Source: Mesostigma viride
Taxonomy: Eukaryota > Streptophyta > Mesostigmatophyceae > Mesostigmatales > Mesostigmataceae
DNA length: 32,500 nt
Assembly (NCBI GenBank): GCA_009746045.1
Contig: RPFO01000982.1
Span: 1-32,500, forward strand
Direction of reading: 5' to 3'
Shown here piece by piece: positions 1 to 9,059 of this stretch (positions are counted from its first letter, which is position 1; each line of letters opens with the position of its first letter). Below the pieces are notes generated by a model. It was not told the origin of the DNA. It saw nothing but the letters and a program-made list of their open reading frames with translations, and did not search any database. The position numbers and the translations under genes were made by a program.

Positions 1-701
1 TTCCTTACACGCATATCAAACCTCGTCGTACGTGAAATAACCCTGTGCATTCCTTCACTGGTTGATCCTTCCAGTACTGGTATGATCCATTTGCGACCGT
101 GCGTTAGTATTAGCGATCCACAGTATTCTGCCGGGCCGCTTTTATTTGCTTCTAGTTAAGTAACTATTATGGATCAAGGCCTGTCGTCGATGCGGCATCA
201 CGGATGGACCGTGCCCTATATGAAGTGTACCGAGAGACTCGACGTATATTCCTACAATATTGGAAGCAGATTCTTTGGTCGGTCTGAGGCAGCCCATATC
301 ACGACTACCCACTTTCGCAATTTTGGGCACGGCCACCCGTGGCGAACGGTGTCTTTCCACGACCCGGGCAACGCAAATGGGAACTAACTCTTCCGGACCG
401 TGATTGACCAGATATCCTTGTTCGGTTAACATTAGATAACCAACCCAAAACGATTCTCTGACTATCAAAACCCATATCGCTAACGGCTAGCGGCCTGTCC
501 GTTTGGGGCCGGAAAAACGTTATCATTGCAGTAATGGAATGTTGTTTTCGGGGTACGAGAGACGAAGAGGTGTTTGAAATCGCCTTGAGGATCCTCGATC
601 ACTACTGACACGTCAACAAAAATAGGATGCTCTACGGCGTATTTCAAGTCCGCGCCGGGAAAATGGCCGCGATGGCTAAAAAACCCTCACTGGACCGGCT
701 A
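1..701. other. No confident gene; flank upstream of the viral block
   Basis: No ORF here has a recognisable domain, and the short ORFs on both strands overlap one another. A stretch near 557-615 reads as protein-like on the + strand before a TGA and could be the tail of a decayed upstream viral gene, but this cannot be shown. The viral element probably begins in or to the left of this stretch. No terminal inverted repeat matching sequence near 11,100-12,100 was seen by eye. Confidence 0.5.
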
Positions 702-715
702 TTAAAAATCTATTG
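702..715 (+). promoter_or_regulatory. A-rich box upstream of the 728 gene
   Basis: TTAAAAATCTATTG begins 26 nt before the ATG at 728. It is one of six similar boxes at near-constant distance from viral starts, so it is a candidate viral promoter core. The assignment rests on positional recurrence only. Confidence 0.45.
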
Positions 716-727
716 ATTAACTCAGAA

Positions 728-1246
728 ATGACGAGGCGTCAAAAACAGCAAGGCGTCGTCCTTTGGGCAAAGGGGAAAAAACAAGCGAAAGGGATCGCAC
801 CCAGTCAGCGGGTGGACCGTTCATTCGGACCAACACCATTGTCATCCACAGCGCGCGGTCCGAAGAGCGGTGAACAAAGGCAAGGTGCGCAGCGAGAGTT
901 CAAGGACGGCCCTTCTGATGGCCGTTCAGTCATTGGCGAAACTCAAGCCGGTCGCGTATACCCACCGTTATCCGCGTTATACCCAACCGGCACCTTGCTC
1001 GCGGCTCCCGAACCGATTTGTCGTCGAATGCGCACTGGCGGCACCCCCGAGCCTGCGGGATGTATCTGTCGGAAAGCGGGATCCAAGGTGGGGGGCACGA
1101 GGTGGAAATGCCCGCAGCCGGGTTGTAAAAGCACCGTTCGCAAACGAAAAAAAACCTCTTCTGCATCTCAGGAGGGCCACAACACGGTCGTGGGAATCCC
1201 AAAAGAGCGGTGCGGAAAAAAATCTCACAGAAGAAGTAACATATGA
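728..1246 (+). CDS. Basic protein of unknown function, first gene of the viral block
   Basis: Intact ORF of 172 aa from ATG 728; the frame is open back to a TTG at 713, but the ATG suits the upstream A-rich box. The protein is rich in Lys, Arg, Gly and Pro. Near the C-terminus it has a cysteine cluster (CIC, then WKCPQPGC) followed by RKRKK. A basic protein with a small Cys motif could bind DNA, for example as a virion core protein, but no family is recognised. Its TGA overlaps the ATG of the next gene as ATGA, which fits compact viral gene packing. A competing ORF in another frame covers 870-1295 and cannot be excluded from composition alone. The Cys cluster resembles the zinc ribbon of IS1595-type transposases only weakly. 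Confidence 0.45.
   Translation: MTRRQKQQGVVLWAKGKKQAKGIAPSQRVDRSFGPTPLSSTARGPKSGEQRQGAQREFKDGPSDGRSVIGETQAGRVYPPLSALYPTGTLLAAPEPICRRMRTGGTPEPAGCICRKAGSKVGGTRWKCPQPGCKSTVRKRKKTSSASQEGHNTVVGIPKERCGKKSHRRSNI
1215..1228 (+). promoter_or_regulatory. A-rich box upstream of the 1243 gene
   Basis: GAAAAAAATCTCAC begins 28 nt before ATG 1243 and lies inside the end of the preceding ORF. It matches the other boxes in this viral block in A-run and spacing. Confidence 0.4.
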
Positions 1247-2325
1247 GCAACCCGCTGTTCAGACGCCGAGATGCTCGAGATATCGCAGTGGATGACCCTT
1301 TCACACAAACGTTCCCAACGGGAATTTCATCAATCAGCCATGCCTTAATTGTCAGCAAAGAAGAAGCCGCTCCAGAGGAAAAAAAAAAAGCGTGCTATCA
1401 AAAGGGGATGGCACATAAAGAAGAGGGCGTGGTCAAGGTTTTTGGGACAAATTATTCTGAGCTAATGTCAGACGAAGTGGCCGATGAAGGAGTTCATCCA
1501 GGAGACGCTGAACTCATCTTGACGAGGAGAACCGGACTCGCGGGAAGCTAGTGGATCCGGTGTGGGACATCCCGGCGGGCTCTTGACGATTATCACGACG
1601 TCGGGCTTACCCTCATGAACCATCCGTTTGAACGACGCACATCAGCGAAGGAAACCGATACTTCTGTCGGTTTGTCTGGCAGCGTCGCCGTCAAGGTGAC
1701 TTTGCCGCGTGGATCCTACACACCATCGAAAACGAAAAACTAGAGGACGCTTTGAAGCGGTGATCCGGGTTCTCGGTCACGTACAACAGGCGACTAGCCT
1801 TTTACCGTGACAATGCCGTCGAGTTCTCTATCTCGGTGGATGAGCCCACGGGCCGGGTGTTGGGCTCATGAAGGCTCTTATCCTCTCACAGGCGCCCTCG
1901 CTAGCAACCGGCCAGCAACGAATGGGAGACTGAGAATGGTGTATGTGTATAGTGACATCGTCCGGGGAAATGTGATATCGTCATCGACAGGCACTGGATA
2001 TGGAGGTCTTTTGGCAGTTTGCCCTAATATGTCGCAGTTCTTAGAACCTATTGTTTGGCAGGCAGCGAACCCTTTGTGGCAGCATCTCAAGGACTCTCCC
2101 AGCAACATCACGATCCGGCTGCTCGACGAGGACGATGCTCCTATAACTGTCTACTCGGATTGGGCTCTTCAGCTCTCCTTCCGCATAAGCCCTCAGAAGG
2201 CAATGGGGATAGAGGCTAGGAAGATCGGGAGCGTCTTGAAGTACATGGCACTCGACAGGACCGTCCAGCCACAAACCAGATTAATTTCTCAGCCATCTAG
2301 TACTGTCGAGGACGATGAAACTTAA
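1243..2325 (+). pseudogene. Polinton/adintovirus-type minor capsid (penton-like) protein, broken
   Basis: The C-terminal half, read from 1936 to 2325, has the pattern of a capsid-associated protein conserved in Maverick/Polinton and adintovirus elements: VYVYSDIV, then LLAVCP, then IRLLDEDDAPI, then LQLSFR. Upstream pieces of the same family appear in other frames: VKVTLPRGSYTP near 1680-1730, then TYNRRLAFYRDNAVEF and GRVLGS near 1780-1868. The family normally has this beta-rich layout followed by the Y-[SC]-D-I-V block. The gene is broken by an in-frame TAG at 1549, a TAG at 1741, further stops (a TGA near 1761) and at least two frame changes between 1735 and 1935. Start 1243 has an A-rich box 28 nt upstream. 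Placing the 1243-1551 part in the same gene is an inference from the shared frame across the TAG. A single-jelly-roll penton/vertex role is inferred from related elements. Confidence 0.65.
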
Positions 2326-2671
2326 TTTTGGCGCGATCGGAAACGTGGCTAGACGCGTGGGCGAGTTTGCTGGAAACGCAATCAAGAGGGTCGGCGACGG
2401 GGCGGCTATCGTGTCGGCCGTCAAGAAGGCCGGGCACGTCGCGGGGGAGGTTATCTCGAAAATCGGAGACGGGGCGCGAGCCGCGAAACAGGTCGCGGGC
2501 ATCGTCGATTCAGCGCTCGGGCACGTCCCCTCTACCATGATCGCGAAGAGTAGTCTCCTCGGGAAAGCGTACTCGGCCGCGAACACGGGGCTGAGCGCCC
2601 TATCGAATCTCGAGAGAAGAGTGGACGGGGCGAAAGTAAAAAATCCTATACTCGGCCAGCTCCTTCAGTAA
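2315..2671 (+). CDS. Small amphipathic helical virion protein (pVI-like candidate)
   Basis: Intact 118-aa ORF overlapping the end of the preceding gene by 11 bp. It is Ala/Gly/Lys-rich with repeated helical segments of the type VARRVGEFAGNAIKRVGDGA and VISKIGDGARAAKQVAG, whose hydrophobic and basic residues alternate at helical spacing. There is no signal peptide and no long hydrophobic segment. A small amphipathic-helix protein between the penton and MCP genes is typical of adintovirus/polinton-type genomes, where it is compared with adenovirus pVI (capsid cement, membrane disruption). Position and composition support that role here, but no diagnostic motif does. It is one of the few undamaged ORFs in the block. 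Confidence 0.55.
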   Translation: MKLNFGAIGNVARRVGEFAGNAIKRVGDGAAIVSAVKKAGHVAGEVISKIGDGARAAKQVAGIVDSALGHVPSTMIAKSSLLGKAYSAANTGLSALSNLERRVDGAKVKNPILGQLLQ

Positions 2672-2682
2672 AAATATCTAAC
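2669..2682 (+). promoter_or_regulatory. A-rich box upstream of the MCP gene
   Basis: TAAAAATATCTAAC begins 33 nt before ATG 2702 and includes the TAA stop of the preceding gene. It is the cleanest example of the recurring AAAAATMTMTA box. Confidence 0.5.
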
Positions 2683-3498
2683 TCGAGTGTATACACCATC
2701 GATGGCATCCGACAACTCCTGGTACTCGCGCGCTATCCCAAAGTCCATGCAATATCTCGTGAAGGCGCTAGGCCAACACACGACTCAGCGAGTGCATCTC
2801 AGCACCCTCTCAGCCAGCGACGGCATCAAACAAGGGTCCGTGGTCGCGGTTCGCCTGCCCACGTCCGGGTTCGTGGACTTGCATTCCTTCGCCATGTTTT
2901 TCACGGGGACGCCGACGACCACAGCGGGGTTCGCGAAGTTCCCCGCGTACACGTCCTCTATCATCCGGCGCCTCGAGGTGCTGGCAGGAGGGCAGACCGT
3001 CGATAGCATCAACGACTACTCCCAGCTGTTCCATACTCTTCTCTCGGTGCACGGAGGTGTCGAGTACAACCTCGCACAGGCTCCTGCTGGTTGGTCGAAG
3101 AATAGCAACACCGTCACCGCCGACGTGGCTGGCGCTCTTTCGAACAACGTGAAAGCGAACACCGCGGTGGACGGCGTCATCGACCACTTTCTGGGGTTCC
3201 TGAGCGGCGAGCCTCGGATCGTGGATCTGAGTCTCTTCCCTCCCATCGAGATTCGAATCACACTCATGGACGGAGGGGTGATGCTTCCTAGCGTGGCGCA
3301 GGCAGCCGCAGCAGGCGATGGCATCGTGGGCGTTGCAGCAGCGACAGGTGTTCAATGGTTTCGAACTGAGCAATATTCACTTTAGCGTCGACACGTACAG
3401 GTTTCAAGAGGATATCGTGGGCCAGATTTTCTCGTCCAGGCTTGCCGAGGGTGGAACTCTCTCCTTCAAGTGGCGGACTTGGCAGTCCACCAAACAGT

Positions 3499-3539
3499 CA
3501 CAACGGTCCGAGCCCCGCCAAAAACGACCATCTTACTCC
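3499..3539 (+). repeat. Left terminal inverted repeat of the 3.5-kb element
   Basis: It starts CACAACGGTCCG and ends CATCTTACTCC. The outer 10 bp and inner 11 bp are identical to the reverse complement of the right end, while the middle is diverged. Confidence 0.75.
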
Positions 3540-6420
3540 GTCACCAAATTGGCGCGAGATCCCGAAAATCTGGTGGGCGGGAAGGTGACGACGAGGCAAA
3601 AAGTCACGCAGCACCCATGGCGGCCGTGAAAATCCTAGCGACCGTCCTGAGAACACATTACGGACAGCGAATTGATTTTGAGCCTTCATAACTCATCTAC
3701 TTCACGTAGATATTTTTTTATCCTAAAGAAATCGGTCCATTTTTTCAGGAAAACAGAAAAAGGGCGGGCATTTTCGCGAGGTCGGGTCAGGTCCGCTGCA
3801 TTTTGCAGTGGACCCCCAAAAAGTCACACCGGAAACTTATCGAAAACGGCGACAGTGTAGTTCAAGGTAAGCCGCTCGCACGGTTCTATGACTAATTCAA
3901 AAAATTTTGACCGAAAAACTTTTTGTTAAAACGACTGCCATTGTAAATGCCTCGTTGCCGCAGCAGTTGGAACTGCCGGGAGGGTGCGTGCGGGGCTGAT
4001 CATGGCAACGCACGTAAAAATATGCCACTCCCTCGTTTCTTTCATTTTTGTCATCCCATTTGCGCAGGGCGCTTCAACAACTTCTAGAGCGAAGCCCAGC
4101 CTGATTTTTTGCTGGCTCTGTAGTGTAGACCTGCGCTCATCACTGAATATCGCCTGCGATCGTTGCGAAATGAAGCATGAATACGCATTGCGCTGGTTGA
4201 GTCGACGCTGTACAGTGGAACCTGCTTTTTCGGCATCCGGATCCAAGGTAGGGTGAAGCCAGCCCCGTTCCCCTTCCAGATTTTCTGCCTGTCTCTTTCC
4301 CCGAGGCTCGTGAAAGCGCCTCGTTCATGTTACGCCGGACGCCTCGTCAAGCATCGCTGCTCGAGAGGGAGACGTAAGCCATGGCCAGCCTCCCCAAACA
4401 GCGTGATGTGCGCCTGTTCATTCTTCCAAGTGTAATTCATGGCGTAGGAAGCTGAGCCTGAAGGCAACAAACAGAAGGTACATGTCCTGTATTCAACAGT
4501 CAGCACATATAGGTGTGTTGATGTGCAACCCTGGAGCTTATCCAGCTTTCACAGGCCATACAACACGCTGCTGGGGCTCCACTTTAGCGGACCTGTTGGT
4601 AAGTATTTCAACCTCTTTCCTTGGCCAGATTATAATGCACCATGTTTATCAATGATGGGCGGCGTGTTCTGATCTGGGGCTGGGAGGCACGAAGAAACCA
4701 GGGGGGAGCCCAGGTATGTGAAGTGCGCAGATGTTGTTGCTGCCTTGGGAAACCCAGGATTCATTGCCCTTGTTACATTCAGATATGTTGAAGCAGGCTG
4801 AGAATTAAGTACTATACATGGAAGGGGGCTGATTTGTCTTTGATATGGTTGCTGCCTATGATGATGAATATTGTTGCGGGCACAACAGAGTGCACAATGG
4901 GCTTACAGCATTGCGTAAGAGGCATGAATCTCACCAGGACACCTTCTACGGGCTCACAACAACATCACAATAACGATTACCAAAGTGCTTGCTGCCACAC
5001 CACTGCCACATCACTCCCCACCACCCCAACACACCTACCACTGTTACGCCGTTGTTAGCAGTGCCACGATTGCATAGCAATACCAACATTCCTGTCGTTA
5101 GCATGGAGGACCACCAGGTGCATCGTGTGCGCATACCCATGTGACAGATATTATAGACTCCCACCAGGAGCAACGTCCACCACCATGAGTCTCGCCTGTT
5201 GGTGTAACTGCTGGCAGTGTCCCTACAACTCAGTATGGAATCTGCCATTAACGATAACGCCAGGCCCTGCACCATTGCTGCCACAATCTGCCATATTGAC
5301 TTCGCCCATCGCAGCCTTGATCGTGATTGCAGCCACAAGTTCCTGCCGGCCCTCTTCATCTCTTCTATCGTAGCACCAGAAACTGGGGCCACATTTAGCA
5401 GCATCGGCAGCTGACATAGCTGGCACCTGGCACAACAGATAATGCCAGTAGTATCAAAGAAGGCACCCTACTGCTCACCATTGCTATCAATCACTGGCAT
5501 GATCAATCTGTCACTACCACTTGCCAGCACCACAGAATATCATGACCTGGTGTGTTGCCACGGAAATCTGAATGGAGAGCTTTCACCACAAGCCCACCCC
5601 AATGAGTTGGTTTGCACACTACACCACTGTTGGCTGTACCGTGCCACCTGCCACATAAATTTCCCTTCCATCATGCAGCAGTAGCAACATAACCTCAAGG
5701 CTAGACCATAACGTCTATCTGCATAACGATAGCCTTCATGATCGCTGCCTCGTGCCACTGGCCATACTACTGCCATCTGCATTACTTTCTACCACATGTG
5801 CCACTCTCTTCTGCATCACTAGATCCCACTACTGCTGCCTGACCTGCCTGCTGCCAGCACCTTCGCTGGCATCTGCTCATGGCATGCCCATGGCCACATC
5901 CTCCATCTGCCGTGCATAGCCCATGCTTCACTAGGATTGGTAGTCCAGGGTGCACGATGAACAACACATAAAAAAATGCCCATGCACCTTTAGAAGATTG
6001 TTTGGCATGCGAGCTAGCTGGCTAGTTAATGTGCTAGAGATGTTAGATAGCAACTGCAAGCAAATGTAGTGTGCAGCCATGTTTGCTTCGAACCACTATT
6101 TGACTTGCCAACTAGTTGCTCTCTCTCAACACGCCCCACCATTGGAATGTTGGTAGTTAATACTATTGATGTATCAAAGAGACAACTGTTCATGTATTTC
6201 CATGATGAAGTGCATGCCACATGTATGGGTGGAGATAACCAAGTTGGAGTTCAACCTTACCTCAGCTCGTACTGTTATGGGGTATGAACTTGTAAGGAAA
6301 TATTATATGATGTTGGCTGCTGTCACGTGTCACTGTGACACATCGTCATCTGTGGTGTGACTGAGGTAATACTTGGCAATCATGTTCAGCATGCTCTATT
6401 TAAATTGCATTAAAAATTTC

Positions 6421-6925
6421 AGCTCTGTCTGAACTCATTTGCGCTACCTGTGGTGCATTATATATCCAAATTTTGCGCGAGAGTGACGCGTGACAGCAGA
6501 ATCATGTAACTAGTTGGTGTTCAATCAAGGTGCAACTTTGCAGCCAGCCTGCAGATGTTGCAAGTAAAGTGTTTGCTTACTTCCAGCTTAATCTGAGCTC
6601 ATTTGCACTGTTGGGTGCATTTAATGATCCATAAAATGCTCCAAATGACCGTATTTGTGACGGTTGACAGCATAATTTCTGGCCATCCCATCTCTATTTC
6701 GGGTGCAACTTAGTACTTGAGCTGCATATGTTATATTTAATGTGTCTGCCCATTTCCAGGTCAAAACGACATTAATTGTGTTGTTTGTGGAATTAATTAT
6801 GAATAAAACTGGCAATTTCGGCGTTTTTTATGCTTTTGGACGTCACCATTCTGTGAGCACCAAGTGGCCAACCAAGGTGTGACTTGGCACAGTAAATCTG
6901 GGTACCATGGAGAAGCCAGCCACCA
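6421..6925. repeat. Degenerate tandem repeat, about 168-bp period, three units
   Basis: Units begin at about 6421, 6585 and 6758. Shared blocks are CTGARCTCATTTGC near the start, GGTGCAACTT near the middle and a TTCCAG at the end of each unit. The third unit is the most diverged. The array lies just inside the right end of the 3.5-kb transposon, as subterminal repeats do in some TIR elements. Confidence 0.5.
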
Positions 6926-6961
6926 AGTTTGACCATCATCCGAATATTAGTGCAGCTAGGA

Positions 6962-7002
6962 GGAGTAAGATGGGTGTTTTTTGGCACTTTCAGACCGTTG
7001 TG
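6962..7002 (-). repeat. Right terminal inverted repeat of the 3.5-kb element
   Basis: It reads GGAGTAAGATGG at its inner side and ACCGTTGTG at its outer side, the reverse complement of the left end. Confidence 0.75.
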
Positions 7003-7504
7003 GTCGCTCGGGACTCGTTCTCCATATGCCATCAAGGCGTCGCTGTCTTCCGCGTCCGCCAGCAAACTCCTGGCGATCCAGGTTGCTGCCGGCGCGGACG
7101 TGACCAACGCATCCGGCAATACGATGTTCAATCACATCGCGGATGGTATGACTTCCTACCAATACGACATCAATGGATCCAACCTAGCGCCTGGATACCG
7201 TACGAACGCAACCGAGGCGTGGATCAATCTGTTGTCCGCGTTCGGTGACCAGGGGAATGTCTTGTCCTGTGTCCGGGAGGGCATGACTCCTACCACGTGG
7301 CTAAACAACAACTTCACGATGGCGTGTCACCTGAATATGCCATGTGCCGGTCCAGAGTACATGAGCGGCCTTGACCTTCGTGGCACGGCCTCGGTGGTCA
7401 CGCTGCGAGTCGAGAAGGGAGCGACGGACTGCATTTCCTACATCTTCACGGAGTGCGAATCAAAGATGGACATCGCTGCAGGCAGGCAGGCAGCCGTGTA
7501 CCTC

Positions 7505-7520
7505 TAAAAATATATATATG
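7505..7520 (+). promoter_or_regulatory. A-rich box upstream of the 57-aa ORF
   Basis: TAAAAATATATATATG begins 32 nt before ATG 7537 and includes the MCP stop codon. Same box type and spacing as at the MCP gene. Confidence 0.45.
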
Positions 7521-7536
7521 TGTCTAGTGACAAACG

Positions 7537-7710
7537 ATGGACTACTTTCGAGACCCTAGCATCACAGCTAATCCGTTTAACAGGTTGAAGTTGATTTTTG
7601 ACATCCCAGAAATGGCAGATTCTGGTTTGTCCATGACAGTTCCCGTAAGGCAAGCACTTCCCCTTCTCCCTGGCACCTTCAAATACCCGCTACCAAACCA
7701 AAAAAAATAA
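7537..7710 (+). CDS. Small viral ORF, 57 aa, unknown function
   Basis: Intact ORF running from ATG to TAA between the MCP and the fibre-like gene. The protein begins MDYFRDPSITANPF and ends with a Lys-rich tail (PNQKK). It has no signal peptide and no membrane segment. Support for it being real is positional: it has an A-rich box 32 nt upstream, and its stop overlaps the next gene's box, as seen elsewhere in this block. It opens with MDY, like the gene at 10351, but the similarity does not extend further. No family is recognised; it is too short to assign a role. Confidence 0.5.
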   Translation: MDYFRDPSITANPFNRLKLIFDIPEMADSGLSMTVPVRQALPLLPGTFKYPLPNQKK

Positions 7711-7712
7711 CG
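7699..7712 (+). promoter_or_regulatory. A-rich box upstream of the fibre-like gene
   Basis: CAAAAAAAATAACG begins 31 nt before ATG 7730. It is the least typical of the six boxes. Confidence 0.35.
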
Positions 7713-8378
7713 ACGACTAGTCTATACAAATGTTGCTGGATAGTGGTATATGCCCCGCTCTTTTATATAAACGCCGCGTTCCTAGTACCTCGGTCACGGT
7801 CGGGTTATCAACAGTAGACCTTACACCATCGGATGTCCCCGTTCTCGTTATGGCGACATTCAATGAAGACGTCACGGGTTTTGATCTATCAGACATTGAC
7901 GTGACAAACGGAACGGCAGTCGACCTTTTTTTAGGTGCACCGGCGACGTATTTTTTTGATATAACAAATATCACAGGTTCGATCCCAACCACGGTTTCCG
8001 TGAAAGAAAATAAGGTAACAGGGGTGTCTGGGGCGTACAACGAAGAATCTAATCTGTTATCATTTACATATACCCCTCCTCCCACCGCCGTCACGCTTGC
8101 TACAACGGCAGGGACGTATCCAACCACAAGCCCCGTCACAATGGATGTCACATTTGACAAACCCGTGACCGGGTTTGGTAGCGGGGACATCTACGTGAAC
8201 AACGGAACAGTGTCGTCGGTAACCGGTACCTGGGCATCATACCAGTTCGCAGTGACACCGACCACTCCATACTCCCAGACGACCGTGAGGGTGGTCGATG
8301 GCACGACGGTAGGCGAATTCGGGTTCACAAACGCCGAGTCCAACACGGTCGCGTTCACCTACTCCCCGCCGCCTACCG

Positions 8379-8383
8379 TCACC
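8379..8383 (+). repeat. Target-site duplication TCACC, left copy
   Basis: TCACC immediately precedes the palindromic element and is repeated at 9266-9270. With one copy removed, the Ig-like domain reads through in frame (TVTLATSAG, compare VTLATTAG in the previous domain). Confidence 0.75.
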
Positions 8384-8589
8384 AGTTACGTTAAATAGTG
8401 ACGGAACCTTTTGCCGCCTGAGGCAAATCGGTCCGTAACACTATTTTGCCCGGAATAACCACTTCCGAGCACCCAAGTTAATTCGGCCGAATTAACTTGG
8501 GTGCTCGGAAGTGGTTATTCCGGGCAAAATAGTGTTACGGACCGATTTGCCTCAGGCGGCAAAAGGTTCCGTCACTATTTAACGTAACT
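8384..8589. repeat. Palindrome P1 (206 bp)
   Basis: By eye a perfect self-complementary sequence centred on CGGCCG at 8484-8489. It begins AGTTACGTTAAATAGTGAC and ends with the complement. Confidence 0.85.
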
Positions 8590-8721
8590 AAAACCTGGCC
8601 TCGTGGAGGGGGGACGAAGAGCCCGAGACATCCGCCTAGGCCGCTGAGCACGCACCACTAAATGCGCCGGAGCTGCCTCAGTGAGGATTCGAACCCCTGA
8701 CCTCCAAGGTGCACAGGTTTT
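8590..8721 (-). repeat. Segment U with tRNA T-arm-like sequence
   Basis: 132 bp between P1 and P2, bordered by AAAACCTG and CAGGTTTT. Its minus strand holds GGGGTTCGAATCC, a match to the pol III B box / tRNA T-arm, preceded by GGAGGTCA as in a tRNA variable region. No A box at normal spacing was found, so it is not called a tRNA gene. Confidence 0.6.
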
Positions 8722-8927
8722 AGTTACGTTAAATAGTGCCGGAACCTTTTGCCGCCTGAGGCAAATCGGTCCGTAACACTATTTTGCCCGGAATAACCAC
8801 TTCCGAGCACCCAAGTTAATTCGGCCGAATTAACTTGGGTGCTCGGAAGTGGTTATTCCGGGCAAAATAGTGTTACGGACCGATTTGCCTCAGGCGGCAA
8901 AAGGTTCCGTCACTATTTAACGTAACT
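8722..8927. repeat. Palindrome P2 (206 bp), centre of the element
   Basis: Same as P1 except for C at 8739 where P1 has A. Its partner at 8910 is unchanged, giving a single mismatch in an otherwise perfect palindrome. Confidence 0.85.
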
Positions 8928-9059
8928 AAAACCTGTGCACCTTGGAGGTCAGGGGTTCGAATCCTCACTGAGGCAGCTCCGGCGCATTTAGTGGTGCGTG
9001 CTCAGCGGCCTAGGCGGATGTCTCGGGCTCTTCGTCCCCCCTCCACGAGGCCAGGTTTT
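8928..9059 (+). repeat. Segment U' (inverse of U)
   Basis: By eye the exact reverse complement of 8590-8721, so the B-box-like GGGGTTCGAATCC reads on the + strand here. Confidence 0.8.

Larger units (their letters stand above)
3499..7002. mobile_element. 3.5-kb TIR transposon, non-autonomous, inserted in the MCP gene
   Basis: Both ends carry a 41-bp inverted repeat (3499-3539 and 6962-7002) that matches at 31 of 41 positions and begins CACAACGGTC. The element lies exactly where MCP coding stops and resumes. The flanks are GT at 3497-3498 and GT at 7003-7004, a possible 2-bp target duplication; removing the element plus one GT keeps the MCP frame. Terminal CAC and a 2-3 bp duplication resemble EnSpm/CACTA elements, but that class is a guess. 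The interior is more AT-rich than the flanks. Its longest ORF (4946-5404, minus strand) has no transposase motif, so the copy is presumably non-autonomous. Part of the interior, about 4950-5950, is a degenerate CCAC/TGCCA-rich stretch. Confidence 0.7.
2702..7507 (+). pseudogene. Polinton-like virus major capsid protein (double jelly-roll), split by a transposon
   Basis: The coding parts are 2702-3498 and about 7003-7507, roughly 430 codons in total, within the usual size of PLV major capsid proteins. The N-terminal part carries the family-like run GFVDLHSFAMFF, FPAYTSSIIRRLEV, GGQTVDSINDYSQLFHTLL. The second jelly roll begins at FELSNIHFSVDTY. The C-terminal part, after the insertion, includes SASASKLLAIQV, SYQYDINGSNLAPGY and GRQAAVYL before TAA. 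An extra T in the run at 3359-3361 shifts the frame between the two halves. The 3.5-kb inserted element then interrupts the gene, so no functional protein is expected. ATG 2702 is chosen over the GTG at 2687 because it begins MASDNSW and has the A-rich box 33 nt upstream. The role in life would be the hexameric capsomer of an icosahedral particle. Confidence 0.75.

Noticed and set aside
58-78. CTGGTTGATCCTTCCAGT resembling the 5' end of 18S rRNA
   Set aside because: The similarity stops after about 18 bases and the following sequence does not resemble 18S rRNA.
500-520. PFGAGKT, a possible Walker A of a viral packaging ATPase
   Set aside because: The Gly expected five residues before GKT is missing, and the frame is closed on both sides within a short distance.
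713-1246. IS1595-type transposase from the CPQPGC motif
   Set aside because: Only one short zinc-ribbon-like segment; no catalytic domain follows and the ORF ends soon after.
4946-5404. 152-aa minus-strand ORF inside the 3.5-kb transposon
   Set aside because: No transposase motif (DDE/D or zinc finger), Trp-rich composition arising from a CCAC/TGCCA-rich degenerate stretch, and overlapping ORFs on the other strand.
8940-8985. A functional tRNA gene, normal or permuted
   Set aside because: Only the T-arm/B-box part is convincing. No matching 5' acceptor strand or D-arm pairs with it, and the T stem has a mismatch.
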